In this document: positions 34,358-43,345 of the stretch, piece by piece
Layout of the letters: each line of letters starts with the position of its first letter
Numbering within the stretch: position 1 is the stretch's first letter
Origin: Paenibacillus sp. SYP-B3998
Lineage (GTDB): Bacteria; Bacillota; Bacilli; Paenibacillales; NBRC-103111
Reading direction: 5' to 3'
Assembly (NCBI RefSeq): GCF_010820665.1
Contig: NZ_JAAIKC010000015.1
Location: 1-64,000 of the forward strand
Length of the DNA: 64,000 bases
Position numbers and translations under genes: made by a program
The notes under the pieces: generated by a model
The model's database searches: none
What the model saw: only the letters and a program-made list of their open reading frames with translations
What the model was told of the DNA's origin: nothing

Positions 34358-34573
34358 ATGGCTCGGAACCAAAGATTACTAACCGACGTTGATTTTCAGG
34401 AAGCAGTCGATAGCCAGGCAAGCGTACGCGTTTTTAAAGACGACCATATTGTAGATTCGAATGCGGTCATTTTAAGATTCAGCGCTACGATGGTAGTCGT
34501 TCAGACGCATGTCAGTGATTTGACTTATTACGATCGCAATGAGTGCGAATTTTTTGAAATGAAAAAACGCTAG
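34358..34573 (+). CDS. Conserved small hypothetical protein (71 aa)
   Basis: 71 residues, soluble, with a predicted beta-sheet core (SVRVFKDDHIVDSNAVILRF then TMVVVQTHVSDLTYYDRNEC). ATG behind AAGTAAGGGGAGTTAAACA. I believe relatives exist across Paenibacillus but know no function. It converges with the deacetylase gene. Confidence 0.65.
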   Translation: MARNQRLLTDVDFQEAVDSQASVRVFKDDHIVDSNAVILRFSATMVVVQTHVSDLTYYDRNECEFFEMKKR

Positions 34574-34591
34574 CCCGCAGGAAGCTAACGT

Positions 34592-35566
34592 TTATTCTAA
34601 CTTATAGGAAGCTAACTGAACGAAGCGAAAGCCCGCTTTTTGTAAGACCGGGATGGCTTTCATAACCCCCTCAGCGGTATCCTTCTCAGGATGGTTCATG
34701 TGTGCCAGGACGATAGAGCCGCTTCGCGCTTTGGTTAAAGCCTTGAAAACCTGATCGGTGTTATACGTAGCGCCGGCATCGCCAAGCACGTTATAATTGA
34801 CCGCCTGAAACCCTAGATCATGCACAATATTTACGGCAACCTCATCATAATAGGCCGTGCCCGACCGAAAAAACAGCGGCCGTCGGCCTGTAAGCTTCTC
34901 AATTTTGTCCGCGTTGCCAGCGACTTCCTCGATTACGCCTTCTACACTTTGCGTCCCAGCTATGCCATAAGCCGCTTTGCCTTTAACTGATAAAGGACGA
35001 TGCTCAGTACCATGGTTCTCAATCTCGAATAAGGGATTTGCCGCAAGCTTCAGAAATAGAGTTGGATTCGCGTCAATCCATCGGGCATTCACGAACAACG
35101 TGGCTGGAATCTGCTCCTGAATGAGATACTCAACCAACTTCTCGTCATAACCGCTTCCTTCCTTGCCACCGCAGGCATCGAAGGTGAGCGCAATAACGTT
35201 CTCCTTCGTTTGCAGCTGCGTCCTCACACCTGGTACGTGCTCGCCCCATTTCAAAGGGATCAGCGCGCTATAGCGGTTTTGCAGAGATGCCAACGATTGA
35301 CCGTTGCTTCTATCCGGGTCAGGCTCTGGCGCGGAGGAGGTGTCGTTCGGCGCAGGCATCCTAACTGCCTCTGGTAGCGAAGTTGTCTCAGATGCAGTTA
35401 CAGGGGTTGGTTCGATTGATGGACTGATCCTAGCGGGAGCGCTGCTTGGGTCAAGTTCTTCAGCCACACCTTGAACTCCCTTCTGTCCCCTGTTCATCTC
35501 ACAGCCGGACACTAGCATAAAGCATAATAAAACGAACAGGAAACTTTGTCCTGTTCGTTTCTTCAT
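34592..35566 (-). CDS. Polysaccharide deacetylase lipoprotein
   Basis: 324 residues from ATG 35566, which overlaps the stop of the upstream YqkE-type gene (ATGA). Signal peptide with lipobox LVSGC, Cys22, so membrane-anchored outside. A Ser/Pro/Thr-rich spacer (about 23-90) leads to a NodB domain with TFDACGG (the TFD(D)xx catalytic motif), the HxxxH zinc motif in ENHGTEHRPL, FFRSGTAYYD and a late LAHMNHP. The DACGG variant is used by PdaC/YheN-like enzymes that deacetylate peptidoglycan. Role in cell-wall modification is inferred. Confidence 0.87.
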   Translation of the reverse strand: MKKRTGQSFLFVLLCFMLVSGCEMNRGQKGVQGVAEELDPSSAPARISPSIEPTPVTASETTSLPEAVRMPAPNDTSSAPEPDPDRSNGQSLASLQNRYSALIPLKWGEHVPGVRTQLQTKENVIALTFDACGGKEGSGYDEKLVEYLIQEQIPATLFVNARWIDANPTLFLKLAANPLFEIENHGTEHRPLSVKGKAAYGIAGTQSVEGVIEEVAGNADKIEKLTGRRPLFFRSGTAYYDEVAVNIVHDLGFQAVNYNVLGDAGATYNTDQVFKALTKARSGSIVLAHMNHPEKDTAEGVMKAIPVLQKAGFRFVQLASYKLE

Positions 35567-35823
35567 TTGTGCTTGCGCCAATCCGCGCTGCTCTTGCTTA
35601 ACAGATGCCCAAAATCATTCTCAAGCCGTTTCTCTTCGGCCTTTCGAGCAGCTTCCGCCTGCTCTAAGACGGCTGCCTTACGCGCCTGCTCTTCCGCTTT
35701 CATCGCATCTGACTGCTGCTTTAGCTTATTTACAATTTCAGGTCGAAGCAGATCCTTAAGCGTTGCCGGCTTATCTTGGGCAGAGGCATCTGGAGCTGCG
35801 GGCGACCACTTTTTCTTAGCCAT
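35563..35823 (-). CDS. YqkE-family small protein (DUF3886)
   Basis: 86 residues. The PATLKDLLRPEIVNKLK segment (about 19-35) and the end FGHLLSKSSADWRKHK match YqkE of Bacillus subtilis (DKPATLKDQL ... FEELLSESDLDW). The centre is a highly charged helix (AEEQARKAAVLEQAEAARKA). Function unknown. Coupled by ATGA overlap to the deacetylase gene. Confidence 0.8.
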   Translation of the reverse strand: MAKKKWSPAAPDASAQDKPATLKDLLRPEIVNKLKQQSDAMKAEEQARKAAVLEQAEAARKAEEKRLENDFGHLLSKSSADWRKHK

Positions 35824-35989
35824 ACTATCACCTCAGTTTCTCCCCACATTATTCAAGAGGTTGCATGAAAAGTCAACGGTTTACTTGCTGATGACATCTT
35901 TATTTTACTTACAAGCCGTCATCTGATTCTGGAGAACGACGGGTCCAAGTTGGTTTCCCTATAGATCCCTCCAAATAAAACTTTCCATT

Positions 35990-37825
35990 CTACTCATGCA
36001 AGTGATACGGGACAGTTGCTACAACGATATCTTTGTCTGACTGCAGCTTCGCACGTATCCGTGAAGCAGATTGGTTGTGAAGCAGACGATGCCACCATTT
36101 TTTCGGCATAAATTGCGGTAAAATAACCATAATCGATTGGGTTTCAGATACATGCGTGTCAATTCTTTCGATGAATTCAGCCAGAGGCTTCACGATGTTA
36201 CGATATCTGGATTTGAATACCACCAATCGAACACCGGGGTCCCACTTCTTCCATTTCTCTTCCATCGCCTCTTCATCCTCATCTGAGAAAGAAACGTAGA
36301 AGGCAATGACATTGGGAGAGAGAGACTTGGCATAATTGAGTGATTGAGCCACAACCCGGTGAATGCCTGCTACTGGCACAATAATTACGGGCTCTTTGGT
36401 ACACACACGCTCTTGCTCGATGTCAATGCGCAGTTGCTTAGCCACATCATCGTAATGATTGCTGATCTTCGTTATCATCCAAAGCAATAGCGGGGTGACA
36501 ATGATAACGATCCAGGCTCCTTCGCTGAACTTCGTGAAGCAGAAGATCAGCAATACGGCGAAGGAAACAATCGCCCCCAAGCCATTAATAAGAGACTTCT
36601 GAAACCAACCAGAGATGCGCTCCCGGAGCCATTTCCGCACCAAGCCGCTTTGCGCTAGCGTGAATGACAAGAATACACCAATCGCATAGAGTGGAATTAA
36701 CCCGTCTGTTTTCCCTTTAAATGCAACTAACAGAATGCTTGCTAACACACCTAGCGTTATAATCCCGTAGTTGAATGAAAGACGATCTCCCCGAAAGGAG
36801 AACATACGCGGAAAGTTTTTGTCCTGAGCCATAATGGAGGCCAAGATCGGAAAGCCATTAAAGCTCGTATTAGCCGCTAGGGTCAAAATAAGCATCGTAG
36901 CTATTTGAGTCGCATAGTACATCGTGCCGCGGCCAAATGCCTGCTCCGTAACCATCGACAAAACCGAAGTGTGTCCCTTCGGGTCTGGCGCAATCCCGTA
37001 ACCCAGCGCAAGCAAGGTCACACCACCGAAAATAATAGCCAAAAGCGTCCCTAGTGAAGCCAGCGTTCGCTTGGCATTCTTAACCGATGGTTTGCGGAAA
37101 TGCGGCACCGCATCCGAAATGGCCTCGATCCCAGTCACAGCCGAGCACCCTGACGAGAATGCCTTTAGGAGTACAAATAAAGTTAAGGAGTTCGTCATCG
37201 AACTAGGCACAAGATGAACGGGCTGCGTATGCGCAGCTCCCGTTAACATATCGAAAATGCCTTTGCCCACTAACAAAAGAATACAGAAAATAAAAAAGTA
37301 AGTAGGAATAGCGAAGATCGTTCCTGACTCGGAGGTACCTCGTAAATTCAGCCAAACCATAACCCATACGAGCAGCAAGGCCAATGGAACAATGTAGGGG
37401 ACCGTAATCGGGAAGGCAGAAGTAATGGCCTGAACCCCCGCTGAAATCGAAACAGCAACCGTTAGCGTGTAATCGATTAATAGCGAAACCCCTGTCAGTC
37501 TCCCCCACATCATACCCAAATTTTCCTTGGAGACCATGTAAGCTCCGCCACCCTGCGGATAGGCTTCAATCACCTGTCGATAACTAATGACCAGCAGCAC
37601 GATTAATGCAATAATCGAAATGGCAATCGGCAGCGAAAAGGCAAACGCCGCGATCCCGACTGTCGCAAGTTCCAAGAGGATCTGCTCCGTACCGTAGGCA
37701 ACCGAAGAGAGCGCATCCGACGACAGGATGGGCAGCGCTTTCCATACCTGCATTTTTTCTGATTCCATTTCGCTGGATTTTAGCGGTTTGCCAAATACCA
37801 TTTTTTTCAATGAATCGCTGGTCAT
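35990..37825 (-). CDS. kimA: KimA potassium importer (APC superfamily)
   Basis: High-affinity K+:H+ symporter KimA (YdaO), inhibited by c-di-AMP. 611 residues from ATG 37825, behind GGGGGAATTACGAAGA. Twelve membrane helices to about 450, starting with the loop LSSDALSSVAYGTEQILLEL, then the cytosolic C-terminal domain with a VIIVPVAGIHRVVAQSLNYA Rossmann-like USP fold of about 150 residues. The TGIEAISDAVPHF motif and the C-terminal domain match KimA. Its leader is a ydaO-class c-di-AMP riboswitch with terminator, so high c-di-AMP both turns off transcription and inhibits the protein. Confidence 0.9.
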   Translation of the reverse strand: MTSDSLKKMVFGKPLKSSEMESEKMQVWKALPILSSDALSSVAYGTEQILLELATVGIAAFAFSLPIAISIIALIVLLVISYRQVIEAYPQGGGAYMVSKENLGMMWGRLTGVSLLIDYTLTVAVSISAGVQAITSAFPITVPYIVPLALLLVWVMVWLNLRGTSESGTIFAIPTYFFIFCILLLVGKGIFDMLTGAAHTQPVHLVPSSMTNSLTLFVLLKAFSSGCSAVTGIEAISDAVPHFRKPSVKNAKRTLASLGTLLAIIFGGVTLLALGYGIAPDPKGHTSVLSMVTEQAFGRGTMYYATQIATMLILTLAANTSFNGFPILASIMAQDKNFPRMFSFRGDRLSFNYGIITLGVLASILLVAFKGKTDGLIPLYAIGVFLSFTLAQSGLVRKWLRERISGWFQKSLINGLGAIVSFAVLLIFCFTKFSEGAWIVIIVTPLLLWMITKISNHYDDVAKQLRIDIEQERVCTKEPVIIVPVAGIHRVVAQSLNYAKSLSPNVIAFYVSFSDEDEEAMEEKWKKWDPGVRLVVFKSRYRNIVKPLAEFIERIDTHVSETQSIMVILPQFMPKKWWHRLLHNQSASRIRAKLQSDKDIVVATVPYHLHE

Positions 37826-37882
37826 TCTTCGTAATTCCCCCAATTAATCAATGTACATCTTAAAATGCCCATTTTCGGGCAC

Positions 37883-37911
37883 AAAAAAACACAAGGATAG
37901 ACCTTGTGTTT
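37883..37911 (-). terminator. Riboswitch expression-platform terminator
   Basis: AACACAAGG pairs with CCTTGTGTT around TCTA, followed by TTTTT. It lies between the riboswitch and kimA. Confidence 0.85.
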
Positions 37912-38072
37912 AGCACACGTTCTCCTTCTCACGCTCGCTTACGAGGTTAGCTGTCGGATTCGGACCGCGAGAAATCTGCCCTAAGCGGTACACCTTGATA
38001 AGTACCTCTATTCACCCCATGAAACCTTCGGATCCCCCGCTTTTCTTACTAGAAAATTAAGCGAAATATTCA
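37911..38072 (-). promoter_or_regulatory. c-di-AMP riboswitch (ydaO/kimA class)
   Basis: On the minus strand the leader has GCGGGGGATCCGAAGG, ATGGGGTGAATAG, then GGTCCGAATCCGACAGC, TAACCTCGTAAGCG and GAAGGAG, all consensus blocks of the ydaO-yuaA class, in order. A TTTACT-N17-TAAGAT promoter lies near 38110. Ligand binding stabilises the terminator at 37883-37911. Confidence 0.88.
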
Positions 38073-38284
38073 GTTGTGACGTACGAGTTGAATCTTACGC
38101 TCTTATCGTCACAGAGTAAAGGGTGGAAAAAAGTGAAAAACAGATATCACACCTTCACATTTACCCAATAATTCGCTTACAATCATGTGATTCTTTTATT
38201 TTCTTTGATTCTCTCGCGATTTCGTAAATACCTCTTGATTTTATAAGTAATATGCTCTAAATAAGGCAATTAATTTTATTAATA

Positions 38285-39055
38285 TCAAAACTCTTTCAAA
38301 CTAGCTTGTTCCTTGTCATGTAGTCTGCGCATACGGAAGCAGTTCATGCCTGTGACACCTAGCTCCTCCAACAAACCATAATTCGCCCAAGCCCCAACGA
38401 CCGCTCCAATCCCAGGGATAAGCTGGAGCATTTTGCGAAAATCGATGGTGTCGCGATATTCCTGCTGGAGCTGCAACCAATCTACCTGATCCATGTAGGT
38501 AGTTGCTGGGGGAAACGCGCTTGCAATAGCCTGCCAATTGCGAATGGTGCCAAGTAGCGTAGACTTCTTGTTGGAACTTGAGAATGCAAGCTGAAACACA
38601 TATAAAACGAAAATCCGTTCCCGGTAATCCTTCATGGAATAACCATAAGCATGGGCTAGCTCAAAGAGGAATTTCAGCTTAATGCCGATCAAGATCGGAA
38701 AGTCCGCTAAGCCAAGTAAAATCCCCCCTGCTCCCGCGCCAGCGCCTTCTGCTGCCGCTATTTTTTTATAGAGAGATAACAGTTCCTCCGCTTTGGCATC
38801 GCTATCCGCTAATGATGCTCCTCGCAGAGGCGCAGTCTTCGGCATATAATCCATACCCGTCAGTGTCGTTTGTACAATCCCCTTCACTGTGGCGGTTATC
38901 GTCTTGTGAACCTTGTCTGGAAGAAAGTTGTTGATCCGTGTTTGTACAGATTTTGACGCTTTCTCTATCATTCCTGGCTCTTTCTGCAGCTTGATTTCCC
39001 AGCGCCTTAGCTGCTTCTTCATCTGCTGCTCGTAAAGCGTAAGTTCGGCCTCCAT
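38285..39055 (-). CDS. EcsC-family protein
   Basis: 256 residues; EcsC domain with the Gly/Ala-rich hydrophobic core AAAEGAGAGAGGILLGLADF and FPILIGIKLKFLFELAHAYG, and a second LIPGIGAVVGAWANYGLLEE. The family is associated with the Ecs ABC transporter in Bacillus or is encoded alone, as here; biochemical role unknown. ATG behind GGTGGTGAACCT. Ends in an unusually Lys/Glu-rich tail. Confidence 0.82.
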   Translation of the reverse strand: MEAELTLYEQQMKKQLRRWEIKLQKEPGMIEKASKSVQTRINNFLPDKVHKTITATVKGIVQTTLTGMDYMPKTAPLRGASLADSDAKAEELLSLYKKIAAAEGAGAGAGGILLGLADFPILIGIKLKFLFELAHAYGYSMKDYRERIFVLYVFQLAFSSSNKKSTLLGTIRNWQAIASAFPPATTYMDQVDWLQLQQEYRDTIDFRKMLQLIPGIGAVVGAWANYGLLEELGVTGMNCFRMRRLHDKEQASLKEF

Positions 39056-39170
39056 AGGTTCACCACCGTCAATATTAGGTTATCGACAGTATAGTCTATG
39101 AAGTGCTTATTCTCAAAATGTTACGGGCATTAGCCAAGGTCACTCCAGGAGGGATACAGATTTAGTAAGC

Positions 39171-39917
39171 TTAAACCCACTCCCCGTCCTTCGGTATGAT
39201 AACTTGAGGAAGCCGTCCGACAGCTTGAAGTTGGCTGTACAGATCCTCCCTTGTCACAAAACAATGATTGATAGCGTCCATGTGGACTGCCACGACTTTG
39301 GTGTATGGCGCATGCTCACATACTTGGATAATATCGTCTGCATTCATCGTGATGGGATCGCCAACTACAAATTGTGCGCCTCCTGCATTCACTACCGTCA
39401 CATCTGGACGATAGTCATCGAGTGATTGCTCGACATCCTTGCACCAAATCGTATCGCCAGCAATGTAAAGTGTCTGTTCGCCATCCGTTTGAAATACGAA
39501 ACCAGAGACATGTCCCATTTTAAGGCCAATCTCTCCTGTTCCATGCTGTCCGTCCGTACGGCTAATCCGAATACCTTGAAAGGTGATGGTAGATTCAACA
39601 GCGGTGACAGAATGAAAATCTTGGGAAGTCAGCGCTTCTTCATCGCCGGGCTGACAGAGTACGGGGATCGCTTTAGGCAATGCAGTCACTGCGACATCAT
39701 CCCAATGATCAGGATGCAGATGCGTCACGATAACGGCATCCGGCCGAAGCCAAGTATCAATAGGTCCCGGCAACGATACGAGCGGGTTTCTCCGTTCATT
39801 AGCTGATCCAGGAATCGGCGGATTGGCTCCAGCCTCACTAAACATCGGGTCTATCAAAAAGGTTACACCTGCGTATTCCAGCCACAAAGTAGCGTTGCGA
39901 ATCATTTGAATCTTCAT
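39171..39917 (-). CDS. MBL-fold hydrolase, UlaG-like
   Basis: 248 residues from ATG 39917 (MKIQMIRNATLWLEY), preceded by AGAGGTG at somewhat long distance; ATG 39926 is an alternative. Metal motif THLHPDHWDD (HxHxDH), later ligands in DGQHGTGEIG, YIAGDTIWC and VHMDAINHC. The UlaG/YtkL-like group acts on lactone, phosphonate or unknown substrates. Divergently transcribed from an Lrp-type regulator with about 130 bases between starts; the regulator may control it. Confidence 0.82.
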   Translation of the reverse strand: MKIQMIRNATLWLEYAGVTFLIDPMFSEAGANPPIPGSANERRNPLVSLPGPIDTWLRPDAVIVTHLHPDHWDDVAVTALPKAIPVLCQPGDEEALTSQDFHSVTAVESTITFQGIRISRTDGQHGTGEIGLKMGHVSGFVFQTDGEQTLYIAGDTIWCKDVEQSLDDYRPDVTVVNAGGAQFVVGDPITMNADDIIQVCEHAPYTKVVAVHMDAINHCFVTREDLYSQLQAVGRLPQVIIPKDGEWV

Positions 39918-40047
39918 CTTAAACATGCACCTCTTATCGCGTATTGGTCGTTCTGGTACAATTATAGAAAATGCTCCTCGATTCGCATACAACTTGGTGA
40001 AACGGAAAAGCAGCTTTTATTTTCATTTTGAAAGGAATTTACCGCAA

Positions 40048-40476
40048 ATGAACTCATCGATGATCGATCCAATCGATCTACGCATACTACAATGCTTACT
40101 AGAAGACGCCACACAGCCTCACAAAGTGATTGGAGAACTCGTCCACCTGACAGGTCAGGCTGTTGGCACCCGTATTCGCAGGATGCAGGATACGGGTCTT
40201 ATTGAAGGGTACACCCTAAGGTGGAACCCCGATAAACTCGGACTAACCGTACACGCATTCATAACCGTCTTTTTGAGTTCTAACACCGCTCACCAAACGT
40301 TTCGGGCGTTCGTACAACAAAATGAGCAAATTATAGAGATGCATCGGGTAAGCGGCGAGGGCTGTTATTGGATGCGTGTGCGTGTAAGTTCCTCAGAACA
40401 ATTGAGCGACTTACTGGATGCATTGCTGCGATTTGGCAATTACAAACTCAGCTTATCGATTGGGCAAGTGAAGTGA
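40048..40476 (+). CDS. Lrp/AsnC-family transcriptional regulator
   Basis: 142 residues from the ATG at 40048, 11 bases after AAAGGA. N-terminal helix-turn-helix (PIDLRILQCLLEDATQPHKV, then GQAVGTRIRRMQDTGLIEG) followed by the RAM effector domain. The spread AVGTRIRRMQ recognition helix is typical. Divergent from the MBL hydrolase gene and perhaps its regulator. Effector unknown, probably an amino acid. Confidence 0.83.
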   Translation: MNSSMIDPIDLRILQCLLEDATQPHKVIGELVHLTGQAVGTRIRRMQDTGLIEGYTLRWNPDKLGLTVHAFITVFLSSNTAHQTFRAFVQQNEQIIEMHRVSGEGCYWMRVRVSSSEQLSDLLDALLRFGNYKLSLSIGQVK

Positions 40477-40549
40477 AGCATGGAATAAGAAGTGAAACAT
40501 GAAATAAATAAAGCGTCAGCTCGAAGCTGACTAGACGCTGGAACGACAA

Positions 40550-40599
40550 ATAGAAGCAACCCACTCTTCGCGCTAACCGCTTAAGTTGGTTGCTTCTAT
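40550..40599. terminator. Hairpin between convergent genes
   Basis: ATAGAAGCAACC and GGTTGCTTCTAT form a perfect 12-base stem with a 26-base loop. No long T-run follows, so terminator function is uncertain. Confidence 0.4.
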
Positions 40600-40657
40600 C
40601 TCGTTATTAGCTCAGGAGGGAATCGCCATTACATGATGAATAAGTGCAAAAACATTT

Positions 40658-42400
40658 TTAACCCCGTATATATACAAGCAGCCCGAAACATAGGATACCT
40701 CCGGCCACGAGCAACCCATCCGCACCTTGCCATTTCAGCGAATCGCTTTGACGGGCGAGCTGCTTCCCATCAATCTTTTTCATTTCCATCGCAATCGTCA
40801 GCTGCTCCGCTTTATAGAACATCGATAGCAGAAGCGGCACGACTAATGCAGGGATATCCCTCGTTCTCACCCTTCCCGGACGTAAGGCAGCTTTGCCTCT
40901 TGCCCGTACAATCGTGGAAAATCGCTGCCATTCCCTTAAGATCAGCGGAATGAAGCGAAAAATGAGAGAAACTGCCAAAGCGAAAGATTCTACCGGTATT
41001 TTAACTTTTTTGAAATATCGCAGCGCCCAATTAAGGCCTTGAACCAGTTGACCATAAGGTGTTGTAGCGGCTAGCCAATAGCCGGCAATAACGACTATAA
41101 AAAGTCGAGACACATTCAGCATCGTGCTCCATGCTCTTTCTATAGAAAAGCCAATGGCGAACTGTTCATTAGCTGTCGAAACATCTAAGCCTGCAAGTCC
41201 TACAGATATGGCCATAAAGATAACAAAGGGCCATGCGATCTTCATCCCGCCGCGCAGGACCAAACGCGGGAGACCCACAAATGCGAGCGCCACGGGCAGG
41301 GCGGCTACAACAAGGCCAGTCCACTGCTGCTGCAGCATCGTTCCGATAACGAGCAGCAAATAGAGCAGCCACTTCGCACGCGGGTCCAACCGCAGCCATG
41401 CAGCCGGATTAGGCTGCAGCACCTCTGCGGACGCTTGCAGCGGCTCCGCTGCGTAGTCGGCAGAAACCGCCGTGCTGAGCCGCTCGGCTGCGCGCGCGGA
41501 CGTCACCGCGCTCTCGCGTACGTGCGGCGACGCTTCGCCGCTGCTTATGCGCGCGACGCCTACGAGCAGCGCCGCTGCAATGGCTTCGGCGGCGAGCTCC
41601 GGCGTCAGCCGATCCGGCGTGATCGCGATGCCGCAGCGGGCGAGCGACTGCGCGGTCTCCACGCAGCTCGGGAGGCCGACACCCGCGCGTACGAGCAGCT
41701 CCGGCTCGCGGCAAAGCGCCGCAGGAGAGCCGTCTGCGACAATCGCGCCGCGATTCATCACAATGACGCGATCCGCTAGCGGGAAGAACGTGTCAAGATC
41801 ATGCGTGGCGATGATCAAACCGCCACGGGATAGTTCTCTCTCGCGAATAAGGCGAAGTAATTCGCGAACGGCTGCCGCCTCTAAGCCAGCAGTTGGCTCA
41901 TCCATGAAGAGCCAATCTGGGGAAGTGGCGAACGTCGTTGCAAGCGCGAGCCGGCGCTGCTCGCCTCCGCTCAGCGTGAAAGGCGAACGCTGCATGGCGA
42001 AGATCCCATGGGGATCGAAATCATCACAAGCAGCCTGAATTCGGCGCTCATTCTCTTGAGCCCCAAGTCGATAAGGGCGCAACGAATATGTGAATTCTCG
42101 ACGTATATTGCCCGCGAATAATTGCTGCTCAGGAAATTGAAATGTCAATCCTAAGCGCAGCAAATGGCGCCTCTCTACCTTTCCTTTCTGCCACAGTGCT
42201 TGCCCGTCTAGTTGAATAGTCCCTGAGGTCGGTTCCAAAATACCTGCTAAAACTTGCAGCAATGTCGATTTCCCAGAACCTGTATGCCCAATCAACAGCG
42301 TGATTTCACCCTGATGAAGGGTTACGTTTAGCGCCTTCAATAGATGATTATTTGGATTTTCCGGCGTGCAAATATGAAGATTTCCCAACGCTATCGTCAT
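40658..42400 (-). CDS. Fused ECF transporter ATPase and transmembrane subunit (EcfA-EcfT)
   Basis: 580 residues in one frame. Residues 1-235 are an ABC ATPase: Walker A GHTGSGKST, EcfA Q loop GLTFQFPEQQLF, signature LSGGEQRRLAL, Walker B LFMDEPTAGLEA, switch ATHD. A 100-residue Ala/Arg-rich linker with very high G+C (about 41400-41720) leads to an EcfT/CbiQ domain (about 345-580) with LDPRAKWLLYLLLVIG, five membrane helices and the coupling helix RARGKAALRPG; the second A-R-G element reads AMEMKKIDG and is degenerate. Overlaps ecfA by four bases. With EcfA and the divergent BioY, it should power biotin uptake. A natural fusion, not an assembly artefact by any sign here. Confidence 0.85.
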   Translation of the reverse strand: MTIALGNLHICTPENPNNHLLKALNVTLHQGEITLLIGHTGSGKSTLLQVLAGILEPTSGTIQLDGQALWQKGKVERRHLLRLGLTFQFPEQQLFAGNIRREFTYSLRPYRLGAQENERRIQAACDDFDPHGIFAMQRSPFTLSGGEQRRLALATTFATSPDWLFMDEPTAGLEAAAVRELLRLIRERELSRGGLIIATHDLDTFFPLADRVIVMNRGAIVADGSPAALCREPELLVRAGVGLPSCVETAQSLARCGIAITPDRLTPELAAEAIAAALLVGVARISSGEASPHVRESAVTSARAAERLSTAVSADYAAEPLQASAEVLQPNPAAWLRLDPRAKWLLYLLLVIGTMLQQQWTGLVVAALPVALAFVGLPRLVLRGGMKIAWPFVIFMAISVGLAGLDVSTANEQFAIGFSIERAWSTMLNVSRLFIVVIAGYWLAATTPYGQLVQGLNWALRYFKKVKIPVESFALAVSLIFRFIPLILREWQRFSTIVRARGKAALRPGRVRTRDIPALVVPLLLSMFYKAEQLTIAMEMKKIDGKQLARQSDSLKWQGADGLLVAGGILCFGLLVYIRG

Positions 42401-43233
42401 GTACCCGACACCGCCTCGGCGAGTTCATCCGCATTCAGCGGCAAGTACTGAAGCTGGCAGCCCCGCTGCAATAAAGCTAAAGCTGTTTGAACAATAAAAG
42501 GAGGGTCTAGACCTAGCTTAAGACAAGGAGCTGCGGTTCCCGTTTCTATTTGACCATCCCCGTAAAAAAAAGCTATCGGAGGTCCATCAAACGCAATCGC
42601 CCCTCCACCGAAAGCAATCAACCGACTCGCCTCTGCGGCTTCTTCCAAGCGGTGCGTAATCCACACGATCGTCGTCCCCCGCTTATATGCAGCGCGTACT
42701 GCTTGAAGAACCTCCTGCCTTGCAGCAGGATCCAGCATCGCCGTAGGCTCATCGAGTACAAGCACTGCCGGGTTAGCTGCAAGCGCAGCGGCGAGATTAA
42801 CGAGCTGCTTTTGCCCCCCAGACAAGCTGTTGAGCGTACGACTTATCGGGATTGATAAACCAACAGCTTGCAAAGCATTACGATAACATTCCGTTTGCTC
42901 TTCTGCTGACAAATGCTGTGTGTTCGGAACGTACTGTAGCTCCTCCTCTACCGTATCTCCAACAAACTGGCTATCAGGGATTTGCAGCACTCCACGGATG
43001 AGTGACTCTCTTTGTTCACTATAAACAAGCTGCCCGCTGGAAAGAGGGCACAATCCAAGCAGTACGCTGGCTAGCGTGCTTTTACCGCTGCCGTTGGGCC
43101 CCGTAACGACGATCCATTCACCTTCATGTATGTCGATCGAGATATCGGACCATACTTGTCTTCCTTGTCCCGCTTCCATGCTATAAACGACAGAAGCCTG
43201 CTGCAGCGATATCAATAAAGTGTTATTTGGCAT
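42397..43233 (-). CDS. ECF transporter ATPase (EcfA1-like)
   Basis: 278 residues: Walker A GPNGSGKST, Q-loop VLQIPDSQFVGDTVEEEL with the FvGDTVEEe pattern of EcfA1, signature LSGGQKQLVNLAAAL, Walker B VLVLDEPTAMLDP and ITHRLEEA switch. It pairs with the ATPase half of the fused downstream gene to form the heterodimer. Starts 170 bases from the bioY region and is transcribed away from it; a BirA-like site sits between the two. Confidence 0.9.
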   Translation of the reverse strand: MPNNTLLISLQQASVVYSMEAGQGRQVWSDISIDIHEGEWIVVTGPNGSGKSTLASVLLGLCPLSSGQLVYSEQRESLIRGVLQIPDSQFVGDTVEEELQYVPNTQHLSAEEQTECYRNALQAVGLSIPISRTLNSLSGGQKQLVNLAAALAANPAVLVLDEPTAMLDPAARQEVLQAVRAAYKRGTTIVWITHRLEEAAEASRLIAFGGGAIAFDGPPIAFFYGDGQIETGTAAPCLKLGLDPPFIVQTALALLQRGCQLQYLPLNADELAEAVSGT

Positions 43234-43280
43234 ATGTAAAATGGTCCTTTCACTTTCTAAAAAGATGTGCTATGATCTGA

Positions 43281-43316
43281 ATTGTCAACCATTCAAACAA
43301 TAAATTAGTTGACAAT
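43281..43316. promoter_or_regulatory. BirA-type operator between ecfA and bioY
   Basis: ATTGTCAAC and GTTGACAAT, inverted and separated by 18 bases, resembling the wTTGTTAACC-N14/16-GGTTAACAAw site of biotin repressor BirA. Its placement between divergent genes would allow control of both. Confidence 0.65.
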
Positions 43317-43345
43317 ACATATTAACAATAACAGATACAGGAGCG

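Noticed and set aside
41435-42038. Long Arg/Ala-rich frames on both strands in the EcfA-EcfT linker
   Set aside because: They result from the very high G+C of the linker; no ribosome sites or domains. The real frame has continuous ABC and EcfT motifs.
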